A stretch of 64,000 bases of DNA, from positions 1 through 64,000 of the forward strand of contig DAOULV010000013.1 of the NCBI GenBank assembly GCA_034416335.1. The letters are read 5' to 3'. Below are positions 54,123-63,846 of the stretch, piece after piece (positions within the stretch are counted from its first letter, which is position 1; each line of letters begins with the position of its first letter). The notes under the pieces were generated by a model, which ran no database searches, was not told the DNA's origin, and worked only from the letters and a program-made list of their open reading frames with translations. Position numbers and translations under genes: made by a program. The stretch comes from MGML01 sp034416335. Lineage in GTDB: Bacteria; Chloroflexota; Dehalococcoidia; Dehalococcoidales; UBA2162.

Positions 54123-56093
54123 ATGGCAGAGAATGAGGGAAAGAAGAGCATCGATCAAGCGACTATCGAGATGCTGGAAAAAGCAGCCTCGGATAATGTA
54201 ACTACCGTATTCGATAGAGCTGAAGCGATGAAACCATGCCCCATCGGCGCAGACGGCGCGTGCTGTAAAAACTGTGCCATGGGACCCTGCAGGATTCCTC
54301 TGGCAAAAAACAAAGATGAGACGCCTGAAGAACACGCGAAAAGAACGGGTGTCTGCGGAGCTACTGCGGAGACAATAACGGCACGCAACTTCGCGCGTAT
54401 GATTGCCGCCGGTTCGGCCGCTCACAGCGATCACGGACGCCGCGTGGTGGAAGCATTCAAGCTGATGGCCGAAGGCAAAGCAAAGGACTTCGAGATAAAA
54501 GACGAACAGAAACTATTGAAACTGGCACTCGATCTCGGAGTTGAAATCGGTGAGCGCTCCAACAACGAAATCGCTCTCGATATCGCCAATATCTGCGAGA
54601 ATGAATTCGGCCGGCAGGACGGCGAGATACTATTCGGCAAACTCGCACCTATAAAGAGGCAGGAAATCTGGAGAAAACTGGGAGTTTACCCGAGAGGTGT
54701 GGACCGTGAGGTTGTCGAACTAATGCACCGCACCCATATGGGTGTAGACCAGGACTATCAGAACCTTATGCTCCAGGGAGCCAGGGCTGCTCTTGCAGAC
54801 GGATGGGGCGGCAGCATGATTGCTACCGAACTCCAGGACTGCATGTTCGGCACACCGGCTCCGGTGTTGAGTGAAATAAACCTGGGTGTTCTCGAAGAGG
54901 ACAAAGTAAATATAATCATACACGGACACGAACCGGCACTGGCTGAAATGCTTGCATCGGTAAGCCAGGAACCCGAAATTCTGGAGTATGCGAAGTCGAA
55001 AGGAGCCAGCGGCGTCAACCTCGCCGGAATGTGCTGTACGGCCAACGAAATCCTGATGCGTCACGGCGTCCCGATAGCCGGTAACTACCTGCAGCAGGAA
55101 CTGGCAATAATCACCGGTGCGCTGGAAGCCATGGTCGTCGACGTGCAGTGTATCATGCAGGGGCTGCAGGACGTGGCAACCTGCTTCCACACCAAGCTGA
55201 TAACGACCGACGAACGCGCCAAGATAACCGGTTCCACGTATATGCACTTCGATGAATACAATGCCAGAGAATCCGCGAGAGCCATAATAAAAGCGGCAAT
55301 AGATAACTTTCCGAATCGCGGTGAAAGCGTAAAAATCCCCGACATTAAGACCTCGCTTATTGCAGGATTTTCACACGAGACAATCAACTACCTGCTCGGT
55401 GGTCTGTTCAGGGCTTCCTACCGTCCGCTGAACGATAACATCATAAACGGCAGGATACGGGGACTCGGGGGCGTGGTCGGATGTAACAATGCCCGAACCA
55501 CTCACGATGGCGCTCATATAGCCATGATAAAAGAGCTGCTGAAGAACGACGTCCTGGTACTCTCAACCGGATGCGGAGCGATGGCGGCGGCTAAAGCGGG
55601 ACTGATGGTGCCGGAAGCTGCCAAAGAGTTCTGCGGACCGGGACTGGCTGAAGTATGCGAGACCGTGGGAATTCCTCCGGTGCTCCACCTCGGTTCCTGT
55701 GTAGACAACAGCCGCATACTGATAGCCGCAACGGCGGTAGTAAAAGACGGAGGTCTCGGCGACGACATAAGCGACCTCCCGGCTGCCGGAGCAGCGCCGG
55801 AATGGATGAGCGAAAAAGCCATTTCAATCGGACAATACTTCGTATCCAGCGGTGTTTATACAGTGTTCGGTACCACTTTCCCGACAGGGAACAGTAAAGA
55901 ATTTACCGATCACTTATTCAACGGTATGGAAGATCTTTACGGCGGTAAATGGGACTTTGAACCCGATCCGATTAAAGCGGCACAAAAGATGATTGCTCAT
56001 ATCGATAAGAAACGTGCCGAACTTGGAATCGATAAAGCCAGAGAAAGAGTCCTTTATGACATGGAAATGCGCCGCGAACTGGATAAGGTGTAA
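54123..56093 (+). CDS. cooS: Anaerobic carbon monoxide dehydrogenase catalytic subunit
   Basis: 656 aa (also called acsA). It reduces CO2 to CO on the Ni-Fe-S C-cluster. Near the N-terminus Cys39 and Cys47 match the D-cluster ligands, and Cys48, Cys51, Cys56 and Cys78 match the B-cluster ligands of characterised CooS. C-cluster residues are seen in GCNNAR and STGCGAMAAAKAG, plus LGSCVDNSR. It sits directly between acsD and acsB, so it belongs to the CODH/ACS complex rather than to a free CO-oxidising system. Confidence 0.96.
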   Translation: MAENEGKKSIDQATIEMLEKAASDNVTTVFDRAEAMKPCPIGADGACCKNCAMGPCRIPLAKNKDETPEEHAKRTGVCGATAETITARNFARMIAAGSAAHSDHGRRVVEAFKLMAEGKAKDFEIKDEQKLLKLALDLGVEIGERSNNEIALDIANICENEFGRQDGEILFGKLAPIKRQEIWRKLGVYPRGVDREVVELMHRTHMGVDQDYQNLMLQGARAALADGWGGSMIATELQDCMFGTPAPVLSEINLGVLEEDKVNIIIHGHEPALAEMLASVSQEPEILEYAKSKGASGVNLAGMCCTANEILMRHGVPIAGNYLQQELAIITGALEAMVVDVQCIMQGLQDVATCFHTKLITTDERAKITGSTYMHFDEYNARESARAIIKAAIDNFPNRGESVKIPDIKTSLIAGFSHETINYLLGGLFRASYRPLNDNIINGRIRGLGGVVGCNNARTTHDGAHIAMIKELLKNDVLVLSTGCGAMAAAKAGLMVPEAAKEFCGPGLAEVCETVGIPPVLHLGSCVDNSRILIAATAVVKDGGLGDDISDLPAAGAAPEWMSEKAISIGQYFVSSGVYTVFGTTFPTGNSKEFTDHLFNGMEDLYGGKWDFEPDPIKAAQKMIAHIDKKRAELGIDKARERVLYDMEMRRELDKV

Positions 56094-56135
56094 TTGTCAT
56101 GAAAGATATTGAAATAATGGGAGGGCTAAAGAGAG

Positions 56136-58343
56136 ATGTCTAAAATCATCGCCTCAGCAGCTATCAGAGGAGCTCACAAGATAGTGGGCGAAGCTGAAAA
56201 CAAATGGAAAGAAGCAATGGAGAAACACGGGGCAAACGAGCCTGTCGGTTTCCCCAACACGGCATATTATTTGCCTATAATTTACGGAATGCTCGGCATT
56301 CCGATAGAAAAACTCGGTGACATGGAACAGGTCCTGGACAGGTGTAAATCCATCCTGCCGCCACCGGTAAGAGAGAAGCATCCGCTTCCTTATCTCGGTC
56401 CGACCCTTGACGCGGGAATGGTGACCCTGTTTGCCGAGGAACTGACAGAAGCCATACGATACCTGGAAGAGCCGAATTTCTACACCAAGACGGAAGATAT
56501 TACCGATGATAACATCTGGCTGGGAGCCGCCGACGATATCATCCTCAGGAAGAGAGGTATCGAGTTCGTTGACGGCACAGCGCCCGGCTTTGCGGCTATT
56601 CTCGGAGCAGCCCCTACCAGTGAAATCGCCAAGCAGATAGCCGAGGAACTACAGCAGAAAAACCTTTACGTCTTTATGTGCGGCGAGTACAACGGAAAGA
56701 GGTTCTCCGAGCAGCTTATCGAAGCCGGTGTCCAGATAGGATGGCCCACGAGGCTGGTATCCTTCGGACCCGATACAAGCGCCGCAGTGTTCGCTATGGG
56801 TTTTGCCACCAGGGCAGCGATGTCGTTCGGCGGCATCGAACCCGGTGAGTTCAGAAAAATACTTATTTATAATAAAGACCGCGTTTTCGCGTTCGCCCTG
56901 CCGATGGGCTACGTAACCGACGAATGGTACGCCAATGCTGCAGGGGCAATCAACTGGGGTTTCCCGGTGATTGCGGATACTCCGATTCCGGAGATACTTC
57001 CCACGGGAATATGTACCTACGAGCATGTCGTCTCCAACATCCCTCACGACGAGCTTGTTGCTAAAGCTGTCGAGGTCAGGGGGCTTAAGGTAGCGGTTGC
57101 TGAAGTACCGGTACCGGTTGCCTTCGGCGCTGCTTTCGAGGGTGAAAGAGTCCGCGGCGAGGATATCTACCTGGAGTGCGGCGGCGGAAGAACCCCGATG
57201 GTGGAATGGGTAACCAGTAAGAACATGGATGAGGTAGAAGACGGGCACGTCGAAGTAATCGGGAAGAATGTCGGAGATATCGAACCCGGTTCCAGACTTC
57301 CGATGGCTATCTGCGTTGAAGTAGCCGGCAGGGAAATGCAGGAAGACTACGAGCCGATTCTCGAGCGACAGATACACCATCTGCTTAATTATGCCCAGGG
57401 CGTGATGCACATCGGACAGCGTGATATTGCCTGGATACGTATAGCCAAGCAGGCAATTGAGAAAGGTTTCGACCTCTCGCATATCGGTACTATCCTCCAC
57501 GCCAAGCTTCACCAGGACTTCGGCAGGATTTTCGATAAAATACAGGTCAAAATCTACACGGATGAAGATAAGGTTAATGAGATAGTAGAAAAAGCCAGGG
57601 AAGTCTACAACACCAGAGATGCCAGGATAGAAGGTATGACCGATGAATCGGTAGATACCTATTATTCCTGTACTCTATGTCAGTCTTTCGCACCCAGCCA
57701 TGTATGTTCGGTTAGTCCTGAGAGGACCGGTCTTTGTGGCTCATACAACTGGATGGACTGTAAAGCATCCTATGAAATTAACCCCACCGGTCCCAACCAG
57801 CCGATTCAAAAAGGTGAGATTATCGATCCGGTATTGGGCCAGTGGAAAGGTGTTAACGAGTTTATTTACCAGGCTTCACGCGGAAAGATAGACCACTACA
57901 ACTTCTACAGCATAGTCAACGACCCGATGACGACTTGCGGATGCTGCGAATGTATTGCCGCGGTACTGCCGATGTGTAATGGTGTGATGACAGTCAACCG
58001 TGAGTATACCGGCGAAACTCCGTGTGGAATGAAATTCACCACGCTTGCCGGCACAATCGGCGGCGGACTCAGCACTCCGGGTTTCGTGGGACACGGTAAA
58101 TACAACACCACGCAGAGGAAATTCATCAGTGGCGACGGCGGACTTCTTAGAATGGTCTGGATGCCGAAGAGTCTCAAGGAGGAAATCGGCGACAGGATTA
58201 ACGCCAGAGGTGAAGAACTCGGGTACCCCAATTTGCTGGACATGATTGCCGATGAGGAAGTAGGTACCTCCGAGGAAGAGATACTTCCGTTCCTGGAAGA
58301 AAAAGGCCATCCGGCTCTGGCTATGGACCCGATACTCGGTTAA
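56136..58343 (+). CDS. acsB: Acetyl-CoA synthase catalytic subunit
   Basis: 735 aa, full-length bacterial type with the N-terminal CODH-contacting domain (absent in archaeal CdhC). The A-cluster ligands are Cys512, Cys515, Cys524 and Cys534 for the [4Fe-4S] cluster, and Cys601-Gly-Cys603 within CGCCEC for the dinickel site. Spacing equals that of Moorella ACS. It makes acetyl-CoA from CO, CoA and the methyl group of CFeSP. The 42-base gap after cooS and the good GGAGGG site fit one operon. Confidence 0.97.
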   Translation: MSKIIASAAIRGAHKIVGEAENKWKEAMEKHGANEPVGFPNTAYYLPIIYGMLGIPIEKLGDMEQVLDRCKSILPPPVREKHPLPYLGPTLDAGMVTLFAEELTEAIRYLEEPNFYTKTEDITDDNIWLGAADDIILRKRGIEFVDGTAPGFAAILGAAPTSEIAKQIAEELQQKNLYVFMCGEYNGKRFSEQLIEAGVQIGWPTRLVSFGPDTSAAVFAMGFATRAAMSFGGIEPGEFRKILIYNKDRVFAFALPMGYVTDEWYANAAGAINWGFPVIADTPIPEILPTGICTYEHVVSNIPHDELVAKAVEVRGLKVAVAEVPVPVAFGAAFEGERVRGEDIYLECGGGRTPMVEWVTSKNMDEVEDGHVEVIGKNVGDIEPGSRLPMAICVEVAGREMQEDYEPILERQIHHLLNYAQGVMHIGQRDIAWIRIAKQAIEKGFDLSHIGTILHAKLHQDFGRIFDKIQVKIYTDEDKVNEIVEKAREVYNTRDARIEGMTDESVDTYYSCTLCQSFAPSHVCSVSPERTGLCGSYNWMDCKASYEINPTGPNQPIQKGEIIDPVLGQWKGVNEFIYQASRGKIDHYNFYSIVNDPMTTCGCCECIAAVLPMCNGVMTVNREYTGETPCGMKFTTLAGTIGGGLSTPGFVGHGKYNTTQRKFISGDGGLLRMVWMPKSLKEEIGDRINARGEELGYPNLLDMIADEEVGTSEEEILPFLEEKGHPALAMDPILG

Positions 58344-58419
58344 AGAAAAGTATTACCGGTGGTGTCGTCAAATACAGACACCACCGGTCCTGAAAATACC
58401 TGGGAAGGGAGTAAGATAA

Positions 58420-59766
58420 ATGGCACTTACTGGAATTCAGATTTTTAAGTTATTACCCAAGACAAATTGTAAAGAATGCGGAGTGCCCACCTGTCTTGCC
58501 TTTGCCATGAGTCTGGCCGCAGGCAAAGCAGAACTAACGGCCTGCCCCTATGTTTCGGATGAAGCTAAGGAAGCTCTTTCGGAAGCATCGGCTCCTCCTA
58601 TCAGGCCCGTTACCATCGGTACAGGCGATAATGCGCTGAAGGTTGGCGGAGAGACAGTGATGTTCCGCCACGAAAAACGATTTGAAAATCCTCCCGGCAT
58701 CGCAATTACCGTCAGTACCGGCATGGACGATGCCGAAATAGATGCCAGGCTGAAGAAGTTCAAGGAACTCCGCTACGATAGGGTCGGTCTTCTCCTCCGT
58801 GCCGAACTGGTTGCGGTTAAAGATGAATCCGGAGACGCCGCCCGGTTTGAAGCCGTCGTGGGAAAAGTTTTGCAGGGAAGCGATGCCGGCATTATCCTGA
58901 TGAGTGACAATGTCGATGTTCTTACCGCCGGTGTAAAAGCTTCCGCGGATAAGAAACCGCTTATATACGCAGCGACAAAGGATAACGTTGACACAGTTGC
59001 AGCCCTGGCGAAGGATAATTCCTGTCCTGCAGTAGCTAAAGGCGATAGTCTCGATGAAGTTGCCGAATTGACTGAGAAACTGGTTGCCGCCGGAGTAAAT
59101 GATATAGTAATCGACTCGGGCGCGAAGGATGTTAAGCAGTTACTCCAGGAGCAGCTGATTATCAGGGGCGCTGCTCTGGTGAATAAGTATAAGCCACTGG
59201 GTTTTCCGACGATAGCTGTTCCGGGCGAGATGACTGATAATCCGATGAAGGAAGCGGTGATAGCATCCATGCTGATTGCTAAATACGCAGGCATAATCGT
59301 ACTATCGGATTTTGCTGGAGAAAGTCTTTTCCCGCTGCTGGTGGAAAGACTGAATATTTATACCGATCCGCAGCGTCCGCTGGCTACGACCGAGGGTATT
59401 TACGAAATCAATAACCCGACCGAAAATTCGCCGGTACTGATTACCAGCAACTTCTCACTGACCTACTTCATAGTGTCCGGTGAAATCGAAGGCAGTAAGG
59501 TCCCGAGTTATCTTCTCGTGATGGATACCGAGGGGTTGTCGGTAATGACAGCCTGGGCGGCAGGAAAATTCGTCGCCGATGCCATCGGTCCGTTCGTCAA
59601 GAAGAGCGGCATTGCCGATAAGGTAAAACACCGGAAGCTGATAATACCCGGTTACGCGGCTGCTGAAAGCGGGGGACTTGAGGAAGAACTGCCCGACTGG
59701 GAGATATTGATTGGCCCGAGAGAAGGGTCTCACATAGCTGCATATCTTAAATCATGGACGCCTTAA
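58420..59766 (+). CDS. acsC: Corrinoid iron-sulfur protein large subunit (acetyl-CoA decarbonylase/synthase gamma)
   Basis: 448 aa. The N-terminal [4Fe-4S] domain has Cys17, Cys20, Cys25 and Cys42 (KTNCKECGVPTC then TACPY). A TIM-barrel follows, and the C-terminal B12-binding domain ends near EGSHIAAYLKSWTP. With AcsD it carries the methyl group from methyl-THF to acetyl-CoA synthase. It lies 77 bases after acsB and 10 before acsE. Confidence 0.95.
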   Translation: MALTGIQIFKLLPKTNCKECGVPTCLAFAMSLAAGKAELTACPYVSDEAKEALSEASAPPIRPVTIGTGDNALKVGGETVMFRHEKRFENPPGIAITVSTGMDDAEIDARLKKFKELRYDRVGLLLRAELVAVKDESGDAARFEAVVGKVLQGSDAGIILMSDNVDVLTAGVKASADKKPLIYAATKDNVDTVAALAKDNSCPAVAKGDSLDEVAELTEKLVAAGVNDIVIDSGAKDVKQLLQEQLIIRGAALVNKYKPLGFPTIAVPGEMTDNPMKEAVIASMLIAKYAGIIVLSDFAGESLFPLLVERLNIYTDPQRPLATTEGIYEINNPTENSPVLITSNFSLTYFIVSGEIEGSKVPSYLLVMDTEGLSVMTAWAAGKFVADAIGPFVKKSGIADKVKHRKLIIPGYAAAESGGLEEELPDWEILIGPREGSHIAAYLKSWTP

Positions 59767-59776
59767 GGAGGATAAA

Positions 59777-60655
59777 ATGATCCTTGTCGCAGAAAGTCTG
59801 AATATAATGTCGCAGACAATCGGTCCGGCGATACGCGAAAGAAATGCCGGACCCGTCCAGGAGATAGCTAAAGCACAGGCTGAAGCCGGTGCCGATTACC
59901 TGGACATTAATGTCGGTCCTGCCAGGAGAAATGGCGAAGAGATGATAGAATGGGTCGTCAATACGGTCCAGGAAGTTACCGACCTTCCTCTATCTCTGGA
60001 CACCACCAATCCGGTAGTGATGGAAGCCGGTCTGAAAACCTGTAAAAATCCGGTATTGATAAATTCCATTTCTCTTCAGCCGGACAGGCTGGAAGCGGAA
60101 CTTCCCATGGTGAATAAGTACAATGCGGATATGATTGGACTGCTGTGGGGTGTCGACGGAATGCCCCGTGATGCCAACGAGCGGTGCATGCATGCCGTGG
60201 ATATAGTTTACCGCGCAGGCGAGCTCGGAATAGAGCCGGAAAGAGTCTGGATAGATCCCATTGCCAGTCCGGTTTCGGTTGAGATAAACCAGGTGAAATC
60301 CTGTGTTGAATTTATGATGATGCTTGCCGATGTAGCGCCGGGATGCAAGTCCATAGTCGGACTTTCCAACGTCTCGAACGGTACACCCGCGGAACTCAGG
60401 GGTATCCTGAATCGAACCTATATGATAATGCTGGAGAGGTACGGTTTATACTCCGCCATTGTAGACGTATTTGATGAAGAGCTGGTCAAAATAGGTAAAG
60501 GCCAGTTGCCGGAGATTGTTGATATTGTCCACAAGGCAATGGACGGAGAGATAACCGATATTTCATCTCTCAGCAAAAGAGAAGCTCAGTATGTGAAAAC
60601 AGTACGGGTTCTAACCGGCGAATCCCTGTACTCACATTCCTGGCTTGAAATCTAG
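59777..60655 (+). CDS. acsE: Methyltetrahydrofolate:corrinoid iron-sulfur protein methyltransferase
   Basis: 292 aa, about 30 longer than Moorella AcsE (262 aa). Pterin-binding TIM barrel: MILVAESLNIMSQTIGPAI, then GADYLDINVGPARRNGEEM and PLSLDTTNPVVMEAGLK, all typical. The Asn in GLSNVSNG matches the catalytic Asn that activates N5. It transfers the methyl group of methyl-THF to the CFeSP. The extra length is mainly in the C-terminus (from about residue 260). Confidence 0.93.
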   Translation: MILVAESLNIMSQTIGPAIRERNAGPVQEIAKAQAEAGADYLDINVGPARRNGEEMIEWVVNTVQEVTDLPLSLDTTNPVVMEAGLKTCKNPVLINSISLQPDRLEAELPMVNKYNADMIGLLWGVDGMPRDANERCMHAVDIVYRAGELGIEPERVWIDPIASPVSVEINQVKSCVEFMMMLADVAPGCKSIVGLSNVSNGTPAELRGILNRTYMIMLERYGLYSAIVDVFDEELVKIGKGQLPEIVDIVHKAMDGEITDISSLSKREAQYVKTVRVLTGESLYSHSWLEI

Positions 60656-60692
60656 TTGTAAACCGCAAGTTTAGAAAGGTGAGGTGATTCTG

Positions 60693-61580
60693 ATGGCTCA
60701 AGAAGTACCTGTATTGTGGCTTGCCGCGTCATCGTGTACAGGCTGCAGCGTGTCTCTGCTGAATTCGGCCAGTCCCTCCATCAAAAACGTCCTGGTGGAT
60801 GAGGTTATTCCCGGTGTCCATGTCAACCTCCGTTTCCACCAGACGGTAATGGCGGGTAACGGCGAACAGGCTATCCAGATACTGGAAGACACGGCAAAAG
60901 AAAAGAAAGGCGGGTATGTACTGGCAGTAGACGGTTCCATTCCTTCCGGAGATACCGTCGGATATTGCGTCATGGGCGAACGAGACGGTAAACCCGTAAA
61001 TATGGAAGACCGGCTCGTCGAACTGGCACAGGACGCACTGGCGATTCTCGCCATCGGTACCTGCTCCTCTTTCGGAGGAATTCCGGCAGCCGAACCCAAT
61101 CCCAGTAACGCGCGACCTGTCAGCGAAGTTCTCAAGGAAAAGGGAATCGAAAAACCGCTTGTGAACATCCCGGGGTGTCCTCCACATCCCGACTGGATAG
61201 TCGGAACCATATCCAGCGTGCTCCTAAACGGATTACCGACAGCCGCCGATTTGGACGATAATCTCAGGCCGCTGGCTTTTTACGGTAAATTGATTCACGA
61301 AAACTGTCCCCGGCGCGCTTACTTCGACGAAGGTAAATTCGCCAAGAAGCCGGGCGATGAGGGATGCCTTTATGAACTGGGCTGCAAAGGCCCCATCACT
61401 TATGCCGATTGTCCACTGAGGCGGTGGAATAACGGCACCAACTGGGTTATCGGTGCCGGTTCTCCGTGCCTGGGCTGTACTCAGCCGGAATTTCCTAACC
61501 TGCCGATGTACCAGAAGGTGGTTGACGTGGAATTGCCGGTAATAGGTGCTTACTGGACAGGCGAAAAGGAGGATGAATAG
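60693..61580 (+). CDS. [NiFe] hydrogenase small subunit
   Basis: 295 aa from the ATG at 60693 (GAGGTG six bases upstream; an in-frame GTG at 60684 lies inside that site). Three Fe-S clusters are supported: proximal (Cys12 and Cys15 in SSCTGC, then GTCSSFGG and PGCPPHPDW), distal (HENCP, GCLYELGCKGP) and medial (ADCPLRRW, SPCLGC). The sequence is closest in pattern to group 1 uptake hydrogenases such as Desulfovibrio HynB, but it lacks the Tat RRxFxK signal and a membrane anchor, so it should remain in the cytoplasm. It overlaps the large subunit start by one base. Confidence 0.92.
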   Translation: MAQEVPVLWLAASSCTGCSVSLLNSASPSIKNVLVDEVIPGVHVNLRFHQTVMAGNGEQAIQILEDTAKEKKGGYVLAVDGSIPSGDTVGYCVMGERDGKPVNMEDRLVELAQDALAILAIGTCSSFGGIPAAEPNPSNARPVSEVLKEKGIEKPLVNIPGCPPHPDWIVGTISSVLLNGLPTAADLDDNLRPLAFYGKLIHENCPRRAYFDEGKFAKKPGDEGCLYELGCKGPITYADCPLRRWNNGTNWVIGAGSPCLGCTQPEFPNLPMYQKVVDVELPVIGAYWTGEKEDE

Positions 61581-63097
61581 TGGCTGAAAAAATCGTCATC
61601 GATCCTATGACCAGAATAGAGGGTCATCTCAAGATTGAGACCGTTATCGAAGACGGCGTTGTAAAAGACGCCCGGAGTACCGGTAATCTTTTCCGCGGAA
61701 TAGAGATTATCCTGAGAGGAAGGGACCCGCGTGACGCCCAGGTTATTACACAAAGAATATGCGGTGTCTGTCCTCAGTCGCACGGTGTCGCCGCGGCGCT
61801 CAACCTGGACAGTGCCTTCGGCATCGGCGGTAATATAACCGAAAACGGAAGAATTATCCGTAACCTGATACAGGGTGCTCATATTGTCCAGGACCATATT
61901 CTGCATTTCTATCATCTCGCCGCCCTGGATTATGTGGATGTAACGGATGTCGCCAAGTATGACGGCAACGACTCTGAACTGAATTCAGTCAAGACATTTA
62001 TCGAACGGGGAGAACTCGGACCGTTCGTACCGAGATATGAAGGCGATTACAGACTCCCTCCGGAGATAAATCAGGCGGCTACCGCCCATTACGTGCAGGC
62101 CCTTGAAGTCAGGAAAATCGGGCACGAAATGGTGAGTATGTTCAGCGGAAAGATTCCGCATAGCGTCGGTATTATTCCCGGAGGTGTTACCTGCACTCCC
62201 ACCGTCGATATGATTACTTCGTATCTCTGGAAACTAAAGAAATTACAGGATTTTGTCGATAACGTGTATATTCCGGACGTAGTGGCTGTAGCCGGAGCAT
62301 ATATCGATTATGCGGAGATAGGCGCCGGCTGTAAGAACTACCTGTCTTACGGCCAGTACGACCTTGAGAACGGACAGTCTGACGTAACTAAGAGGAAGAG
62401 GCTTTACGTTCCCGGTGTTACTTCAGCTGATCTCAAGTATGAAGGCCTGGATGTAAACAAGATTGCCGAATACGTAACTCACTCGTGGTATGAAGATTAT
62501 GACGGTGCGAAACATCCTTCAATGGGTGAAACCAAACCCGACCTTGAGAAAGAAGGCGCCTATTCGTGGGTAAAGTCGCCTCGTTATGACGGTAAAGTAT
62601 ATGAAGTAGGCCCGCTTGCCAAGCTGCTGGTGAATTATGCCAGCGGCAACCCGGAAGTAAAAGGACTGGTCGATTCATATCTCGCCAAGCTGAACGCACC
62701 GGCGTCGGCTTTGTTCTCCGTTCTCGGCAGGCACCTTGCTCGTGCCCTTGATGCCAAGATAACGGCGGACAACCTGGCGAAAATGGTTCTCGAAATTAAA
62801 CCGGGAGAGCCGGTATTCAAAGAATATGAAATTCCGGAAGAGTCCAGAGGGTTCGGCCTGACGGATGCGGCACGCGGTGCCCTGGGACACTGGATTGAAA
62901 TCAAAGACCAGAAGATAGCGAATTACCAGGCTGTGGTCCCCACGACCTGGAATGCTTCGCCCAGAGACGCGAATGGAAATCCCGGTCCTATAGAGCAGGC
63001 AATTATCGGGACCAGGATAAAGGATAAGGATAATCCGTACGAGATAGTACGCATCGTCCGTTCCTTCGACCCCTGTCTGGCTTGCGCTATCCACTAG
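61580..63097 (+). CDS. [NiFe] hydrogenase large subunit, without C-terminal extension
   Basis: 505 aa with a GTG start at 61580 (AAGGAGGA upstream). The nickel ligands are Cys61/Cys64 in RICGVCPQSHG and Cys499/Cys502 in DPCLACAIH. The stop codon follows the final His directly. Most hydrogenase large subunits are made with a C-terminal peptide that a HyaD/HycI-type protease removes after nickel insertion; here none would be needed. A few groups, such as sensory and CO-linked hydrogenases, also lack it. No hyp or protease genes are seen in the window. Confidence 0.93.
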   Translation: MAEKIVIDPMTRIEGHLKIETVIEDGVVKDARSTGNLFRGIEIILRGRDPRDAQVITQRICGVCPQSHGVAAALNLDSAFGIGGNITENGRIIRNLIQGAHIVQDHILHFYHLAALDYVDVTDVAKYDGNDSELNSVKTFIERGELGPFVPRYEGDYRLPPEINQAATAHYVQALEVRKIGHEMVSMFSGKIPHSVGIIPGGVTCTPTVDMITSYLWKLKKLQDFVDNVYIPDVVAVAGAYIDYAEIGAGCKNYLSYGQYDLENGQSDVTKRKRLYVPGVTSADLKYEGLDVNKIAEYVTHSWYEDYDGAKHPSMGETKPDLEKEGAYSWVKSPRYDGKVYEVGPLAKLLVNYASGNPEVKGLVDSYLAKLNAPASALFSVLGRHLARALDAKITADNLAKMVLEIKPGEPVFKEYEIPEESRGFGLTDAARGALGHWIEIKDQKIANYQAVVPTTWNASPRDANGNPGPIEQAIIGTRIKDKDNPYEIVRIVRSFDPCLACAIH

Positions 63098-63156
63098 GTA
63101 TCGCATCCCGGAACGGGTGTACTTAAAGAAATCGACCGGACTGTTAAGGAGGAAAG

Positions 63157-63846
63157 ATGATTCTTTCAAAGCAGAAACCATTGGAAGAAATACTTGGATA
63201 CCTGGAGGGAGAGAACAGTGTCTTCCTGGTGGGTTGTAAAGGCTGTGCCGAAGCTTCCGGGACAGGGGGACCGGAGGCTGTGGCGGAGATGAAGGAAAGG
63301 CTGGAAGAAGCCGGTAAAAAGGTAACAGGGACCACGGTTATCGATTTTCTCTGCGATAAAGCTCTGATAAGATCGAGGCTGAAACCGAAAATTGAGGAAA
63401 TTAAAACCGCCGATTCCTTACTCGTACTGACCTGCGGTATTGGAATTCAGGCGGTAGCTGCCTCGGTCGCCAAAGTCTGTCATCCGGGCTGCGATACGCA
63501 GAATCTCGGCGGAATGCGCGGCGAGTGGGTCGGCAGCGAGCGCTGTAATGAATGCGGAGAATGCATGCTCGAGTATACCGGCGGAATATGTCCCCTGACT
63601 GCCTGCACCAAGAGCCTGCTGAACGGCCAGTGCGGCGGGGCATCGCAGGGTAAATGCGAACTATATCCGGAGAAAGACTGCGGATGGGAGTTAATCTACA
63701 AGAGATTGAAGAGTCTTAACCGCCTGGATAAACTGCAGAAACTCATGGCTCCCAAGGACTACGGCAGGATGACGCCGGAAGCGGCTTTATTATCCACGTC
63801 AAGATGGGCAGTGGAAACGACTGACGTGAAAGAGAGGGCTGAATAA
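63157..63846 (+). CDS. metV: MetV-type zinc/iron-sulfur partner of methylene-THF reductase
   Basis: 229 aa. A Cys-rich protein of the MetV / methylene-THF reductase C-terminal-like family: CKGC at 27-30, VCHPGCDTQ, then SERCNECGECMLEYTGGICP and TACTKSLLNGQCGG. In Moorella, MetV pairs with MetF and carries an Fe-S cluster that connects the reductase to electron donors. It overlaps the metF start by one base (TAATG), so stoichiometric synthesis is likely. Confidence 0.88.
   Translation: MILSKQKPLEEILGYLEGENSVFLVGCKGCAEASGTGGPEAVAEMKERLEEAGKKVTGTTVIDFLCDKALIRSRLKPKIEEIKTADSLLVLTCGIGIQAVAASVAKVCHPGCDTQNLGGMRGEWVGSERCNECGECMLEYTGGICPLTACTKSLLNGQCGGASQGKCELYPEKDCGWELIYKRLKSLNRLDKLQKLMAPKDYGRMTPEAALLSTSRWAVETTDVKERAE

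Noticed and set aside
56649..57512. 287-codon minus-strand frame inside acsB
   Set aside because: Shadow of the acetyl-CoA synthase coding sequence; no start signal or homology pattern.
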